Assembly: GCA_965657165.1 (NCBI GenBank) | Contig: CBFHNG010000002.1 | Span: 1 to 64,000 of the forward strand | Length of the DNA: 64,000 nt | Source: UBA3537 sp965657165 | GTDB taxonomy: Bacteria > Bacteroidota > Bacteroidia > Flavobacteriales > Flavobacteriaceae | Direction of reading: 5' to 3' | Part shown: piece by piece, positions 1 through 8,831 of the stretch | Layout of the letters: every line of letters begins with the position of its first letter | How positions within the stretch are numbered: position 1 is the first letter of the stretch | Notes under the pieces: model-generated | What the model was told of the DNA's origin: nothing | Databases searched by the model: none | What the model saw: only the letters and a program-made list of their open reading frames with translations | Made by a program: the position numbers and the translations under genes

Positions 1-227
1 ACCCATTTATGCTGTAATTTTTTTATAAAAAACACACACAATTGAATAATTGAAAACCCCAACAAAACAGTCATTAGGAATTGCAACCAAAAATTATCTT
101 TAAAAATTTTAATGGCAAACCTATACCCCAAAAAAAAGGAAATTATCATTCCTAAAAAAGGGTAGAGAAGTTGCCAATTTTTACTAATTTCCCAATTTAA
201 TTTAAAAGTTTTAATGCGGTTTTTCAT
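1..227 (-). CDS. Small membrane protein of unknown function (3' end cut by window)
   Basis: Read leftwards from an ATG at 225-227; 75 codons are visible and the frame is still open at the window edge. The protein starts with a basic stretch (MKNRIKTFKLNW), then has two clear hydrophobic segments at about residues 20-38 and 46-68, so it is probably an inner-membrane protein with two helices. The aromatic NWQLLYPFLG motif before helix 1 recalls small flavobacterial membrane proteins such as DUF6787, but I am not sure of the family. It lies downstream of the DUF937 gene on the same strand (36 bp gap) and could be co-transcribed. Confidence 0.6.
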   Translation of the reverse strand, partial: MKNRIKTFKLNWEISKNWQLLYPFLGMIISFFLGYRFAIKIFKDNFWLQFLMTVLLGFSIIQLCVFFIKKLQHKW

Positions 228-263
228 GACCGCAAATATAATAATTTATGAAGCTTTTTGTGT

Positions 264-896
264 TTATTTTTTGTTAAACAGCTTTCCGAGTATTCCTCCA
301 ATACCGCTGTTACTTTTTCCAAGAACAGTTTCTGCCACATCGTCAATGATAGAACCATCATTATCAGCATCTAAAATAGATTCAAAAAAGCTTTGTTTTT
401 CGTCATGAAAGTTTCCACCAATAAGACCTCCAAGCATATTCGTTAGACCATTCGCATCATTTACAGATGACTGGCGTTGTTGTCTACCTAAAAGTCCCAT
501 AACAACTGGAGCGGCCATTTTAAGTATTTTTCCTACTGATGACACGTCGATTCCTGATTGCTTACTGAGCGCATTTTGTATATTTTGTTTTCGATTTCCA
601 AAAACGTGTCCTAGAATTTTACCTCCATCTTGCTCAATAGCACTTGAATTTGATCCTGAAAAAATATTTCCCAAATTGTCCAAAATAGTACCATCATGCT
701 TTCCAGTTAATGCTCCCAAAAGACCAGATGCACCTTTTGGTGTTGCTGCATTGCGTTGCATGGCTTGCATAAGTACAGGCATGGCCATGTTTAATAAATT
801 ACTTGTATTTGATTTTGATTGTCCTGTTTGGCTAGACAAGCCCTCGATAAGTGATTTTCCTAAATCCCCACCAAGCAAGTTCATAAGTCCTGACAT
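264..896 (-). CDS. DUF937 domain protein
   Basis: A 210-residue protein of the DUF937 family, of unknown function. It is rich in Gly, Leu, Asn and Ser, with repeated LLGG, LLGAL and MLGGLIGG patches typical of the family. A segment around residues 170-190 (DADNDGSIIDD) resembles an EF-hand-like acidic loop. No signal peptide is evident, so it is probably cytosolic. It follows serC-serA on the same strand but is separated from them by a strong hairpin terminator, so it probably has its own promoter. The family call rests on pattern recognition. Confidence 0.8.
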   Translation of the reverse strand: MSGLMNLLGGDLGKSLIEGLSSQTGQSKSNTSNLLNMAMPVLMQAMQRNAATPKGASGLLGALTGKHDGTILDNLGNIFSGSNSSAIEQDGGKILGHVFGNRKQNIQNALSKQSGIDVSSVGKILKMAAPVVMGLLGRQQRQSSVNDANGLTNMLGGLIGGNFHDEKQSFFESILDADNDGSIIDDVAETVLGKSNSGIGGILGKLFNKK

Positions 897-932
897 AGAT
901 TTGTTTATAATTAGGCAAATGCAATATATAAA

Positions 933-962
933 AAAAATCCTAGCAAAAAAGCTAGGATTTTT
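933..962 (-). terminator. Rho-independent terminator after serC-serA
   Basis: A perfect 12-bp inverted repeat (arms 933-944 and 951-962, AAAAATCCTAGC and its complement) around a six-base loop. The A and T runs at the arm ends give a U tract in either direction. It lies 56 bp past the serA stop, so it most likely ends the serCA transcript. Confidence 0.85.
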
Positions 963-1018
963 AGAAATTTAAGAAGTTGAAATATATTTCAATTATTGAT
1001 TTATACTTCTTTCAAAGT

Positions 1019-1969
1019 TTATTTTAGAATAGAAATAATCTGTGTTGCTAATTCAGAGCCAATACGTTCTTGTGCTTGTGTTGTGGCTGCACCAATATGT
1101 GGTGTAAGTGATACTTTTTGATTCATAAGCACTTGAATAGCAGGTGTTGGTTCATTTTCAAAAGTGTCTACTCCCGCAAAAGCAAGTTTGCCAGATTTTA
1201 ACGCTTCTACCATAGCCACTTCGTCTACAACACCACCACGAGCAGCATTAATCAATCCTGCGCCATCTTTCATAAGCTCAAGTTCAGCTTTTCCTATAAC
1301 AAATTCTTTTTGTGCTGGAACATGAAGGGTCAAAAAGTCAGCTTGTTTTAATACATCTTCTTTGCTGTCAATAGTAATATCAAATGTTACAGACTGCCCG
1401 TCAAAGAATGGAACAGTTACAGTTGCTTTTTCCATAAATGGGTCAAAAGCAACGACCTTCATTCCAAGTCCTAAACCAATTTTGGCAGTGGCTTGACCTA
1501 TTCGCCCAAAACCAATAACACCTAAGGTTTTACCGCGAAGCTCTGTTCCTTTGGCATAGGCCTTTTTTAGTGCTTTAAATTTTGAATCTCCATCTAGTGG
1601 CATATTTCGGTTAGAATCATACAAAAAGCGCACACCAGAAAACAAGTGTGCAAAAACCAATTCTGCTACGGATTCTGAAGAAGCTGCAGGTGTATTGATG
1701 ACATGTAGACCTTTTTCTCGAGCATAGTCGACATCAATGTTATCCATTCCAACACCGCCACGTCCAATAATTTTTAGACTTGGACAAGCGTCAATCAAGT
1801 CTTTACGAACTTTGGTAGCACTACGTACCAACAGGACAATAATGTTTTCGCTATTGATATAATTTTCAAGTTGTTCTTGGGCAACAGTTGTTGTACTTAC
1901 TTCAAACCCAGCGGCTTCTAATTCTTCTACACCATTTGCAGAAATTCCGTCATTTGCTAATATCTTCAT
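1019..1969 (-). CDS. serA: D-3-phosphoglycerate dehydrogenase, short form
   Basis: Oxidises 3-phosphoglycerate to 3-phosphohydroxypyruvate with NAD, the first step of serine synthesis in the cytosol. The 316 residues form a D-2-hydroxyacid dehydrogenase: substrate-binding half with GRGGVGMDNID at 69-79, Rossmann motif GFGRIG at 153-158, and the catalytic set Arg244 (NAARGG), Glu273 (ENEP) and His291 (PHIGAAT). It lacks the C-terminal ACT domain of long SerA proteins, so classical serine feedback through ACT is not expected. It begins 5 bp after the end of serC, which supports SerA over another 2-hydroxyacid dehydrogenase. Confidence 0.93.
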   Translation of the reverse strand: MKILANDGISANGVEELEAAGFEVSTTTVAQEQLENYINSENIIVLLVRSATKVRKDLIDACPSLKIIGRGGVGMDNIDVDYAREKGLHVINTPAASSESVAELVFAHLFSGVRFLYDSNRNMPLDGDSKFKALKKAYAKGTELRGKTLGVIGFGRIGQATAKIGLGLGMKVVAFDPFMEKATVTVPFFDGQSVTFDITIDSKEDVLKQADFLTLHVPAQKEFVIGKAELELMKDGAGLINAARGGVVDEVAMVEALKSGKLAFAGVDTFENEPTPAIQVLMNQKVSLTPHIGAATTQAQERIGSELATQIISILK

Positions 1970-1974
1970 ATTCT

Positions 1975-3036
1975 TTATGCTTTACGTTCTAATTCACTCA
2001 TAATTTCAACCAATACCTGAACACTTTCTAGTGTTAGTGCATTGTACATAGAGGCTCTATAGCCACCGACACTTCTATGGCCATTCAATCCATTGATACC
2101 TGCGTCTTGCCACATGGCATCAAAAGTATCCTTTAAATTTTCATTGGCTAGTGTAAATGTGGCGTTCATTGTAGAACGGTCTGCTTTGGCAGCAAAACCA
2201 TTAAATAATGGGTTTAGATCTATCTCTGAATATATAAGTTGTGCTTTCTTTTCATTTTCTTTTTCGATGGCTGCTATTCCTCCTAAATTCTTTAACCATT
2301 CCAAGTTAAGCATAGAGGCATACACAGGAAATACAGGAGGGGTATTAAACATACTGCCTTTGCTAATGTGTACCTTATAATCCATCATCGATGGAATCTT
2401 GCGTGATACTTTTCCTAAAATATCTTCTCTAACAACAACCAATGTTGTTCCAGCAGGACCCATGTTTTTTTGTGCTCCGGCATAAATTAAACCAAATTTT
2501 GAAAAGTCTAAAGTTCGCGAGAAAATATCACTACTCATATCACAAACCAATGGGATATCGCAGTCTGGAAAATCTTTAATTTGAGTTCCAAAAATTGTAT
2601 TGTTGGACGTGCAATGGAAATAATCGTGGTCTGATGGAATATCATATCCTTTTGGGATATAGTTGTAATTTGCATCTTTTGATGAAGCTACTTCTGTTAT
2701 GTCATCAAAAATACGGGCTTCTTTAATCGCTTTATCACTCCAAGTTCCAGTGTTTAGATATGCTGCACGTTTTTCCAAGAGATTAAGCGCAACTGCCAAA
2801 AATTGGGTGCTTGCACCGCCTTGTAAAAACAACACTTTGTAACCCATTCCTTCCAAACCAAGAAGTTCGAGAACTAGCGCACGTGCGTTTTCCATAATGT
2901 CTACAAAAGCTTTACTTCTGTGAGAAATTTCAATAAGCGAAAGGCCATTGTCATAATCCAATACTGCTTGAGCAGATTTTTTCATAACCTCTTGAGGTAA
3001 AACGCAGGGTCCAGCGCTAAAATTATGTCTTTTCAT
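1975..3036 (-). CDS. serC: Phosphoserine aminotransferase
   Basis: PLP enzyme that transaminates 3-phosphohydroxypyruvate with glutamate to give phosphoserine; the family also acts in pyridoxal phosphate synthesis. It has 353 residues, starting MKRHNFSAGPC as in SerC proteins. The Schiff-base lysine is Lys190 in YAGAQKNMGPAG; Asp167 (CDMSSD) should contact the pyridine nitrogen, and HRSVGG near residue 321 should bind substrate phosphate. First gene of serC-serA. Its leader contains an exact 12-bp tandem duplication described separately. Confidence 0.96.
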   Translation of the reverse strand: MKRHNFSAGPCVLPQEVMKKSAQAVLDYDNGLSLIEISHRSKAFVDIMENARALVLELLGLEGMGYKVLFLQGGASTQFLAVALNLLEKRAAYLNTGTWSDKAIKEARIFDDITEVASSKDANYNYIPKGYDIPSDHDYFHCTSNNTIFGTQIKDFPDCDIPLVCDMSSDIFSRTLDFSKFGLIYAGAQKNMGPAGTTLVVVREDILGKVSRKIPSMMDYKVHISKGSMFNTPPVFPVYASMLNLEWLKNLGGIAAIEKENEKKAQLIYSEIDLNPLFNGFAAKADRSTMNATFTLANENLKDTFDAMWQDAGINGLNGHRSVGGYRASMYNALTLESVQVLVEIMSELERKA

Positions 3037-3060
3037 TTGGTGAGTTTTTTGGTGAGTTTT
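3037..3060 (-). repeat. Exact 12-bp tandem duplication abutting the serC start codon
   Basis: Two identical copies of TTGGTGAGTTTT (3037-3048 and 3049-3060) lie directly before the serC ATG. In the mRNA they read AAAACTCACCAA twice. A -7-like element one base off TAnnTTTG lies upstream (minus-strand CACCTTTG at 3092-3085), so the repeats should be in the 5' untranslated leader. Confidence 0.85.
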
Positions 3061-3137
3061 TTAGCTTTTAAAAAAATTAAGCTACAAAGGTGCGAATTAA
3101 TTATTGATATCAGATGAAAAAATATGATAATATTCTG

Positions 3138-4199
3138 TTATATTTTCAACAAGAAATCAACAGTGTCTTTTTGATCTGCATAATCGCTTAATTTTGGAAG
3201 TTGTGTGGCTCCAAAATCAACTTCATTTGCTATAAAATCTCGAGAAACTACACATTGAATTTGCGCGCTATCTTTTTCAATTTTTGATTTTAAGTTCTCA
3301 ATGTTATCATAGAATTCATAAAATAAAGTGGCAATAGGAGACGCATAGTGCTTATCTTTTTTGAGCATCAAAAAACCATTTTCCAACAAATCAAATTCAC
3401 TCATTAAATACACTGCTTTATTGTAATCGTAATTATTGGCATATTTAGCACTATTCATAATAGGATGCCACTCGTAAACGGCATTAAAAAAGGCATCAAA
3501 ATCATAATCATTTGGCACAAAAAGTTTAGAAACACTTCGACATCCCAAGCCATAATATCGGAATATATCCTCAGTTAATCCTTTTAAATCTTCTGGAGTT
3601 TCACGGCCTGTTAGTACCGCAACAGAATTTCTATTTTTTCTGATGATCGATGGTTTATTTTTAAAATAATATTCAAAATAACGTGCTGTATTGTCGCTTC
3701 CTGTAGCAATGACGGCATCAAAATCTTCGAGGCGTTGATCACTAAATTTAATAGTTCCTTTTAAAGACGTTTCAATATGGTTGAGATAAGCAACTAAAAA
3801 GGGCAATAGATGTTTATCATTGGAGGATTGTTTGATGGTTATTTGATGTCCACAAACCAAAGCGGATAAAAAATCATGAAACCCAACAAGAGGAATATTT
3901 CCAGCCATAATAATGGCGATGTTCTTTGGGTTTTTGCTAGGAATAGAATAAGGGGCAAGCCATTTTTCGAGGGGCTCTTTTTGAAGCAAAGTACTCCATT
4001 GGTTTAGTGCAAAGCATAAATTTTCTGTTGTAAACCACCCATTATGTTCTTGAGCCAATTTAAGCTGATGTTTGAATCCATCAAAAAATAAATCGTTGTG
4101 GAGTGCATCCTTTGATTTTTTGTAATCCTTTGAGGAAAATTGGCTTAAAAAAACACCCAATTCTACAAGAGCACTTATTATATTTTTTTTATGATTCAT
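3138..4199 (-). CDS. LuxC-like acyl-CoA reductase
   Basis: Belongs to the LuxC/acyl-CoA reductase family of the aldehyde dehydrogenase superfamily, whose members reduce fatty acyl-CoA or acyl-ACP to aldehyde through a cysteine thioester. The 353 residues show the AGNIPLVGFHDFL motif at 99-111, the NAD-site segment DAVIATGSDNTARYFEYYF at 161-179 and a likely nucleophile Cys220 in YYGLGCRSVSK. It is shorter than Vibrio LuxC, and no luxD or luxE partner is nearby, so this is not a light-producing set. It is divergent from the ferredoxin gene. The natural substrate is unknown. Confidence 0.85.
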   Translation of the reverse strand: MNHKKNIISALVELGVFLSQFSSKDYKKSKDALHNDLFFDGFKHQLKLAQEHNGWFTTENLCFALNQWSTLLQKEPLEKWLAPYSIPSKNPKNIAIIMAGNIPLVGFHDFLSALVCGHQITIKQSSNDKHLLPFLVAYLNHIETSLKGTIKFSDQRLEDFDAVIATGSDNTARYFEYYFKNKPSIIRKNRNSVAVLTGRETPEDLKGLTEDIFRYYGLGCRSVSKLFVPNDYDFDAFFNAVYEWHPIMNSAKYANNYDYNKAVYLMSEFDLLENGFLMLKKDKHYASPIATLFYEFYDNIENLKSKIEKDSAQIQCVVSRDFIANEVDFGATQLPKLSDYADQKDTVDFLLKI

Positions 4200-4201
4200 A
4201 A

Positions 4202-4233
4202 TTTGTTTAACCGTAATTTTGGCGTTAATTTTG
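4202..4233 (+). promoter_or_regulatory. Bacteroidota-type promoter for the ferredoxin gene
   Basis: TTTG at 4202-4205, then 20 bases, then TAATTTTG at 4226-4233, a good match to TTTG-N19-21-TAnnTTTG. A second TAATTTTG at 4214-4221 overlaps the spacer. The start codon at 4271 would leave a leader of about 30 nt. Confidence 0.6.
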
Positions 4234-4270
4234 TTGCAAATTTAGTTAATAAATATTCGAAAAAACGACT

Positions 4271-4624
4271 ATGGCAATTATAATCACTGATGAATGTATT
4301 AATTGTGGCGCTTGTGAGCCCGAATGTCCAAATACTGCCATTTATGAAGGCGCAGACGATTGGCGCTATAACGATGGTACAAGTTTAGAAGGGCAAATAG
4401 TTTTACCAAATGGTAAGCAAGTTGATGCCGATGAGGCACAAATACCTATTAGTGACGAATATTATTTTATTGTCCCCGATAAATGTACCGAGTGTATGGG
4501 CTTCCATGAAGAGCCACAATGTGCAGCGGTATGTCCTGTAGATTGTTGTGTCCCAGACGAAAACAACGTTGAAACCGAAGCGGTGCTTTTGGGTAAACAA
4601 CGCTTTATGCATCCAGAGGATTAA
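4271..4624 (+). CDS. 2x[4Fe-4S] ferredoxin
   Basis: Small cytosolic electron carrier of 117 residues with two tetranuclear cluster sites. The first motif gives Cys9, Cys12, Cys15 and Cys19 (CINCGACEPECP); the second gives Cys72, Cys75, Cys84 and Cys88, with eight residues between Cys75 and Cys84 as in YfhL-type ferredoxins. The two motifs are split by an acidic insert of about 50 residues. It is divergent from the acyl-CoA reductase gene. The partner enzyme is not evident from the neighbourhood. Confidence 0.92.
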   Translation: MAIIITDECINCGACEPECPNTAIYEGADDWRYNDGTSLEGQIVLPNGKQVDADEAQIPISDEYYFIVPDKCTECMGFHEEPQCAAVCPVDCCVPDENNVETEAVLLGKQRFMHPED

Positions 4625-4675
4625 GCAGTTTTATTTTTTCTTTTTTATCTTGGTGTAAACACACAATTTTCGTAA

Positions 4676-5518
4676 TCAGTAAAGTTTCAAAATCACTACT
4701 AAAAATAATGTGATGATGATGATTATAATTAACAAAATCATTGTATTTTTATCAAAACCAGAACTCCATGGTTTAATATTTTCTGAATCATAAAAATCTT
4801 TTTTCATTAAGCCATTTCCTTTTTGAAAAGTTTTAGGATTATATTTGAATATGAGCGAATCATTTGGTAAGATTTCTTTGTACGTTTGAAAAGATCTTGA
4901 TTTTTGTAATGAATTTCTCAAGCGGTCCATAACTAAGCTTCCAGGTTTTCTTTTAATTCGCCTACCAAAAACAATTTCTGTTACTGCACGCATATACACT
5001 GGAGGTCCTAAATGAAATACTCCTCGTGGATTAATTAAGAATCTACCTTTTAAATTATATTCAATCGCTTTTTTGAAAATAGGATTTTTTCTGCAACTTA
5101 TCATCAAATCTTGAGAAAAGTCTATATCGCCATGAGTAGGTAGTATACATTTAGTTTCACTTTTAATAACAGTGTCAAAACTGATGTTACAATACCTGTC
5201 AATATCAATATATATTCCTCCCTCGTTATAAATTTTTAATAACCTCCATAAGTCAATTTTTTCAACTATTTTTTTGTTTTTTATCTTTATATAATCCCAT
5301 TTATTTAAATTTTTCTTTAGGTATTTGTCAACATCATTATCATCGCTGATTTCTAATTTATAATTTGGATTAATTTTTTTTAAATTAGCTAAACCATTTA
5401 AAATAACTGGAGATTGATTTTTAATTATATTCTTTGTTTTCCATGAAACATGAACAATTTTAGGAATAGACTCGTATCCTGATAAATCTAGCTTTATTAC
5501 TTCATCAATAATTTTCAT
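4676..5518 (-). CDS. Tail-anchored DXD (OCH1-like) glycosyltransferase
   Basis: A 280-residue glycosyltransferase of the DXD sugar-binding (Gly_transf_sug/OCH1-like) type. Visible motifs are IPKIVHVSWKT at 18-28, then DLWRLLKIYNEGGIYIDID at 89-107, with Asp105-Ile-Asp107 as the metal and nucleotide-sugar binding DXD. The last 23 residues (258-280) are almost all Ile, Leu and Val with a short KLY end, so the protein looks tail-anchored with the enzyme in the cytosol. No other glycan genes are adjacent. It is lysine- and isoleucine-rich and stands alone between housekeeping genes, which suggests an acquired gene. Donor and acceptor are unknown. Confidence 0.8.
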   Translation of the reverse strand: MKIIDEVIKLDLSGYESIPKIVHVSWKTKNIIKNQSPVILNGLANLKKINPNYKLEISDDNDVDKYLKKNLNKWDYIKIKNKKIVEKIDLWRLLKIYNEGGIYIDIDRYCNISFDTVIKSETKCILPTHGDIDFSQDLMISCRKNPIFKKAIEYNLKGRFLINPRGVFHLGPPVYMRAVTEIVFGRRIKRKPGSLVMDRLRNSLQKSRSFQTYKEILPNDSLIFKYNPKTFQKGNGLMKKDFYDSENIKPWSSGFDKNTMILLIIIIIITLFLVVILKLY

Positions 5519-5713
5519 TTTTAGTTTATTACAACAAATTGCTTCGCTATCGATTGATTTCTTTTGTTTGGATGGAGCAATTGGTTTTTAAAAAATGAGC
5601 TTTACAAACTCTTCCTTATACTGTTGGACACATAAAATCTGAAAAAGTTACATTTTTTAGCCATTTTTTTATACTCCACAAAAAAATTGATGGATTTTAA
5701 TACTTCATTTATG

Positions 5714-5721
5714 TACTTTTG
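5714..5721 (+). promoter_or_regulatory. -7 promoter element of ychF
   Basis: TACTTTTG matches TAnnTTTG and lies 18 bases before the ATG at 5740. It covers an in-frame upstream TTG at 5719, ruling that out as the start. The best -33 match (TTG at 5687-5689) is spaced rather far away. Confidence 0.55.
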
Positions 5722-5739
5722 CACTCAAACTATAACTTT

Positions 5740-6834
5740 ATGAAAGCAGGAATCGTCGGCTTACCTAATGTGGGAAAATCAACACTTTTTAATTGTTTAT
5801 CAAACGCCAAAGCACAAAGTGCCAATTTTCCGTTTTGTACCATTGAGCCAAACGTTGGTGTGGTCAATGTTCCAGACCCTAGACTTTCTAAATTAGAAGC
5901 CCTAGTAAACCCAGAAAAAGTGATCCCCGCTACTGTAGAAATTGTAGATATTGCTGGATTGGTGAAAGGGGCGAGTAAAGGTGAGGGGCTTGGCAATCAG
6001 TTTTTGGGAAACATTAGAGAAACCGATGCGATTTTACATGTGTTGCGTTGTTTTGATAACGATAATATTATTCATGTTGATGGAAGTGTTGACCCTCTTA
6101 GGGATAAAGACACTATCGATATGGAATTACAGTTAAAAGACTTAGAAACTGTAGAAAAGAAACTTGAAAAAGTTAAACGTACTGCCAAAACAGGTAATAA
6201 AGACGCCCAAAAAGAAGCGGAAGTTTTGGAACACATAAAAGCCCATCTCGAAGCAGGCCAATCCGTACGAAGTTTGGAGGTTTCAGAAGATGACTTTGTG
6301 GCCTATGTCAAACCATTACAGTTTATTACCGGCAAACCTGTAATGTATGTCTGTAATGTAGACGAAAATTCTGCAGTAAGTGGCAATGCTTATGTAGAAC
6401 AGGTAAAAACTGCTGTAGCCACCGAAAATGCTGAAGTTTTGGTTTTGGCTGTTGGAACAGAAGCTGATATCAACGAATTGGACGATTTTGAGGAGCGACA
6501 GCTATTTTTGGAAGATATTGGCTTGGATGAACCAGGTTCTGCAAAACTGATTCGTTCGGCTTACAAATTGCTTAATCTTCAAACCTATTTTACTGCTGGT
6601 CCAAAAGAAGTGCGTGCTTGGACTATAAAAATTGGTAGTCTAGCACCTCAAGCCGCTGGCGTGATTCATACCGATTTTGAAAAAGGTTTTATCCGTGCCG
6701 AAGTCATTGCTTATGACGATTATGTAAACTATGGCAGTGAAGCCAAAGTCAAAGACGCCGGAAAAATGCGTGTTGAAGGAAAAAACTACACCGTCAAAGA
6801 TGGCGATGTTGTACATTTCTTATTCAATGTATAA
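5740..6834 (+). CDS. ychF: Redox-regulated P-loop ATPase/GTPase YchF (OLA1 family)
   Basis: Obg-family translation-associated P-loop NTPase; YchF/OLA1 members prefer ATP and associate with ribosomes. With the ATG at 5740 the protein has 364 residues, the usual length, and begins MKAGIVGLPNVGKS with the Walker A loop at 7-14. Switch regions follow (FCTIEPNVGVV and VDIAGLVKGASKGEG), and the C-terminal 80 residues form the TGS domain. The base-recognition loop reads CNVDEN, as usual in YchF. It is a single gene followed by parE after about 130 bp. Confidence 0.96.
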   Translation: MKAGIVGLPNVGKSTLFNCLSNAKAQSANFPFCTIEPNVGVVNVPDPRLSKLEALVNPEKVIPATVEIVDIAGLVKGASKGEGLGNQFLGNIRETDAILHVLRCFDNDNIIHVDGSVDPLRDKDTIDMELQLKDLETVEKKLEKVKRTAKTGNKDAQKEAEVLEHIKAHLEAGQSVRSLEVSEDDFVAYVKPLQFITGKPVMYVCNVDENSAVSGNAYVEQVKTAVATENAEVLVLAVGTEADINELDDFEERQLFLEDIGLDEPGSAKLIRSAYKLLNLQTYFTAGPKEVRAWTIKIGSLAPQAAGVIHTDFEKGFIRAEVIAYDDYVNYGSEAKVKDAGKMRVEGKNYTVKDGDVVHFLFNV

Positions 6835-6965
6835 AACATTTAAGTCTTTTTTTTAGCTAAAAATGTTCTCAACACTGGCTATTAATTTTTGTTAATTAAT
6901 TTGTGTTTTAAAGGTTTCTTTTTTTCAGATGAAGTACTATATTAGCACCTCGTCAGAATAATACT

Positions 6966-8828
6966 ATGGCCCAAAATACAAATTACACAGAAGATAATAT
7001 CAGATCCTTAGACTGGAAGGAGCATATCCGTATGCGCCCAGGAATGTACATAGGAAAGCTCGGTGATGGTTCTTCTGCTGATGATGGTATCTATATTCTT
7101 CTTAAAGAAGTTTTAGACAATTCTATTGACGAATATGTCATGGGCGCCGGAAAATCTATTGATATTTCTATACAAGGCAATAAAGTTATTGTTCGTGATT
7201 ATGGTCGTGGTATTCCGCTAGGAAAAGTGGTGGACGTTGTTTCAAAAATGAATACCGGAGGAAAATATGACTCTAGAGCCTTTAAAAAATCTGTAGGTCT
7301 CAATGGTGTTGGAACAAAAGCCGTTAATGCATTATCAACCTATTTCCGTGTAGAATCCACTAGAGATGGAAAATCTGCATCAGCAGAATTTGAAACAGGT
7401 GTTCTTACAAACCAAGAGCTATTAGACGATACCACACGAAGAAAAGGAACCAAAGTTTCTTTTATTCCTGATTCAAGCATCTTTAAAAATTATAAATTTC
7501 GAAATGAGTATGTCGCTCGCATGCTTAAAAATTATGTTTATTTAAATCCAGGGCTTACGATTACATTTAATGGTGAGAAGTTTTTTAGTGAACATGGACT
7601 TAAAGATTTACTAGAAGACAATTCAAAAGCAGAAGATCGGTTATATCCAACAATTCACCTTAAAGCTGATGATATTGAGTTGGCCCTTACACACAGTAAA
7701 ACCCAATATAGCGAAGAATATCACTCTTTTGTAAATGGTCAAAATACCACACAAGGAGGGACACATTTGGCGGCTTTTAGAGAGGCCTTTGTCAAAACCA
7801 TTCGTGATTTTTTTGGTAAAAGTTATGACGCTTCTGATATTCGAAAGTCTATCATTTCTGCTATAGCAATTAAAGTGATGGAGCCTGTTTTTGAAAGTCA
7901 AACCAAAACAAAACTAGGGTCTACCGATATGGGTGGCGGATTACCAACGGTACGTACTTTTATTAATGATTTTGTTAAAACACATCTTGACAACTATTTA
8001 CATAAAAATCCAGATACCGCCGAAGCGATTCAACGTAAAATATTGCAAGCGGAACGCGAAAGAAAAGAACTTTCTGGTATCCGAAAAATCGCAAAAGAAC
8101 GCGCAAAAAAAGCAAGTTTACACAATAAAAAATTAAGAGATTGTCGTGTGCATTTTGGTGATGCAAAGAACAATCGTAACCTCGAAACAACACTTTTTAT
8201 TACAGAAGGAGATTCTGCATCGGGAAGTATTACAAAATCACGTGATGTAAACACTCAAGCCGTATTTAGTTTAAAAGGGAAGCCATTAAATTGCTACGGA
8301 CTTACAAAGAAAATTGTATACGAAAATGAGGAATTTAATCTTTTACAAGCTGCACTAAATATTGAAGAATCCATTGAAGATTTGCGCTACAACAATATTG
8401 TAATTGCAACAGATGCAGACGTTGATGGAATGCATATTCGCTTGTTATTGATTACCTTTTTTCTACAATTCTTTCCAGAACTCATCAAAGAAGGGCATTT
8501 GTATATATTGCAAACACCATTATTTCGAGTTCGAAACAAAAAAGAAACAATTTATTGTTATACGGAAGAAGAACGTATTAATGCGATTGAAAAATTAAAA
8601 CCCAAACCTGAAATTACTCGATTTAAAGGGTTAGGTGAGATTTCGCCAAATGAATTTAAACATTTCATAGGAGATGACATTCGTTTAGATCCTGTAATGT
8701 TGGATTCTGAAATGACAACAGAAGAATTATTGTCATTTTATATGGGAAAAAACACACCAGAGCGTCAAAAGTTTATAATTAATAACCTCAAAGTAGAATT
8801 AGATCTTATTGATTCAGAAAAGAAGTAG
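6966..8828 (+). CDS. parE: DNA topoisomerase IV subunit B
   Basis: ATPase and TOPRIM subunit of a type IIA topoisomerase that decatenates chromosomes. The 620 residues have an N-terminal GHKL ATPase with Glu48, Asn52 and Asp55 in LLKEVLDNSIDEY and the loop GVGTKAVNALS. A TOPRIM domain starts with TEGDSASGS near residue 415 and has the metal ligands DADVDG near 482. The length and its pairing with the following A subunit fit ParE; gyrB would normally stand elsewhere. The gap to parC is only 3 bp. Confidence 0.92.
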   Translation: MAQNTNYTEDNIRSLDWKEHIRMRPGMYIGKLGDGSSADDGIYILLKEVLDNSIDEYVMGAGKSIDISIQGNKVIVRDYGRGIPLGKVVDVVSKMNTGGKYDSRAFKKSVGLNGVGTKAVNALSTYFRVESTRDGKSASAEFETGVLTNQELLDDTTRRKGTKVSFIPDSSIFKNYKFRNEYVARMLKNYVYLNPGLTITFNGEKFFSEHGLKDLLEDNSKAEDRLYPTIHLKADDIELALTHSKTQYSEEYHSFVNGQNTTQGGTHLAAFREAFVKTIRDFFGKSYDASDIRKSIISAIAIKVMEPVFESQTKTKLGSTDMGGGLPTVRTFINDFVKTHLDNYLHKNPDTAEAIQRKILQAERERKELSGIRKIAKERAKKASLHNKKLRDCRVHFGDAKNNRNLETTLFITEGDSASGSITKSRDVNTQAVFSLKGKPLNCYGLTKKIVYENEEFNLLQAALNIEESIEDLRYNNIVIATDADVDGMHIRLLLITFFLQFFPELIKEGHLYILQTPLFRVRNKKETIYCYTEEERINAIEKLKPKPEITRFKGLGEISPNEFKHFIGDDIRLDPVMLDSEMTTEELLSFYMGKNTPERQKFIINNLKVELDLIDSEKK

Positions 8829-8831
8829 TTT

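Noticed and set aside
676..972. 98-codon frame antisense to the DUF937 gene, running through the terminator hairpin
   Set aside because: It overlaps the coding strand of a real family member and includes the inverted repeat at 933-962; no protein signal seen.
3138..4199. LuxC homologue as a bioluminescence gene
   Set aside because: No luxA, luxB, luxD or luxE nearby; short LuxC-like reductases are common in non-luminous flavobacteria.
5719..5739. Upstream TTG start for ychF
   Set aside because: The codon is inside the -7 promoter element, and family proteins begin MKAGIVGLPNVGKS at 5740.
6835..6867. Possible hairpin AACATTT...AAATGTT after ychF
   Set aside because: The stem is short and AT-only with a long loop, and there is no T run after it.
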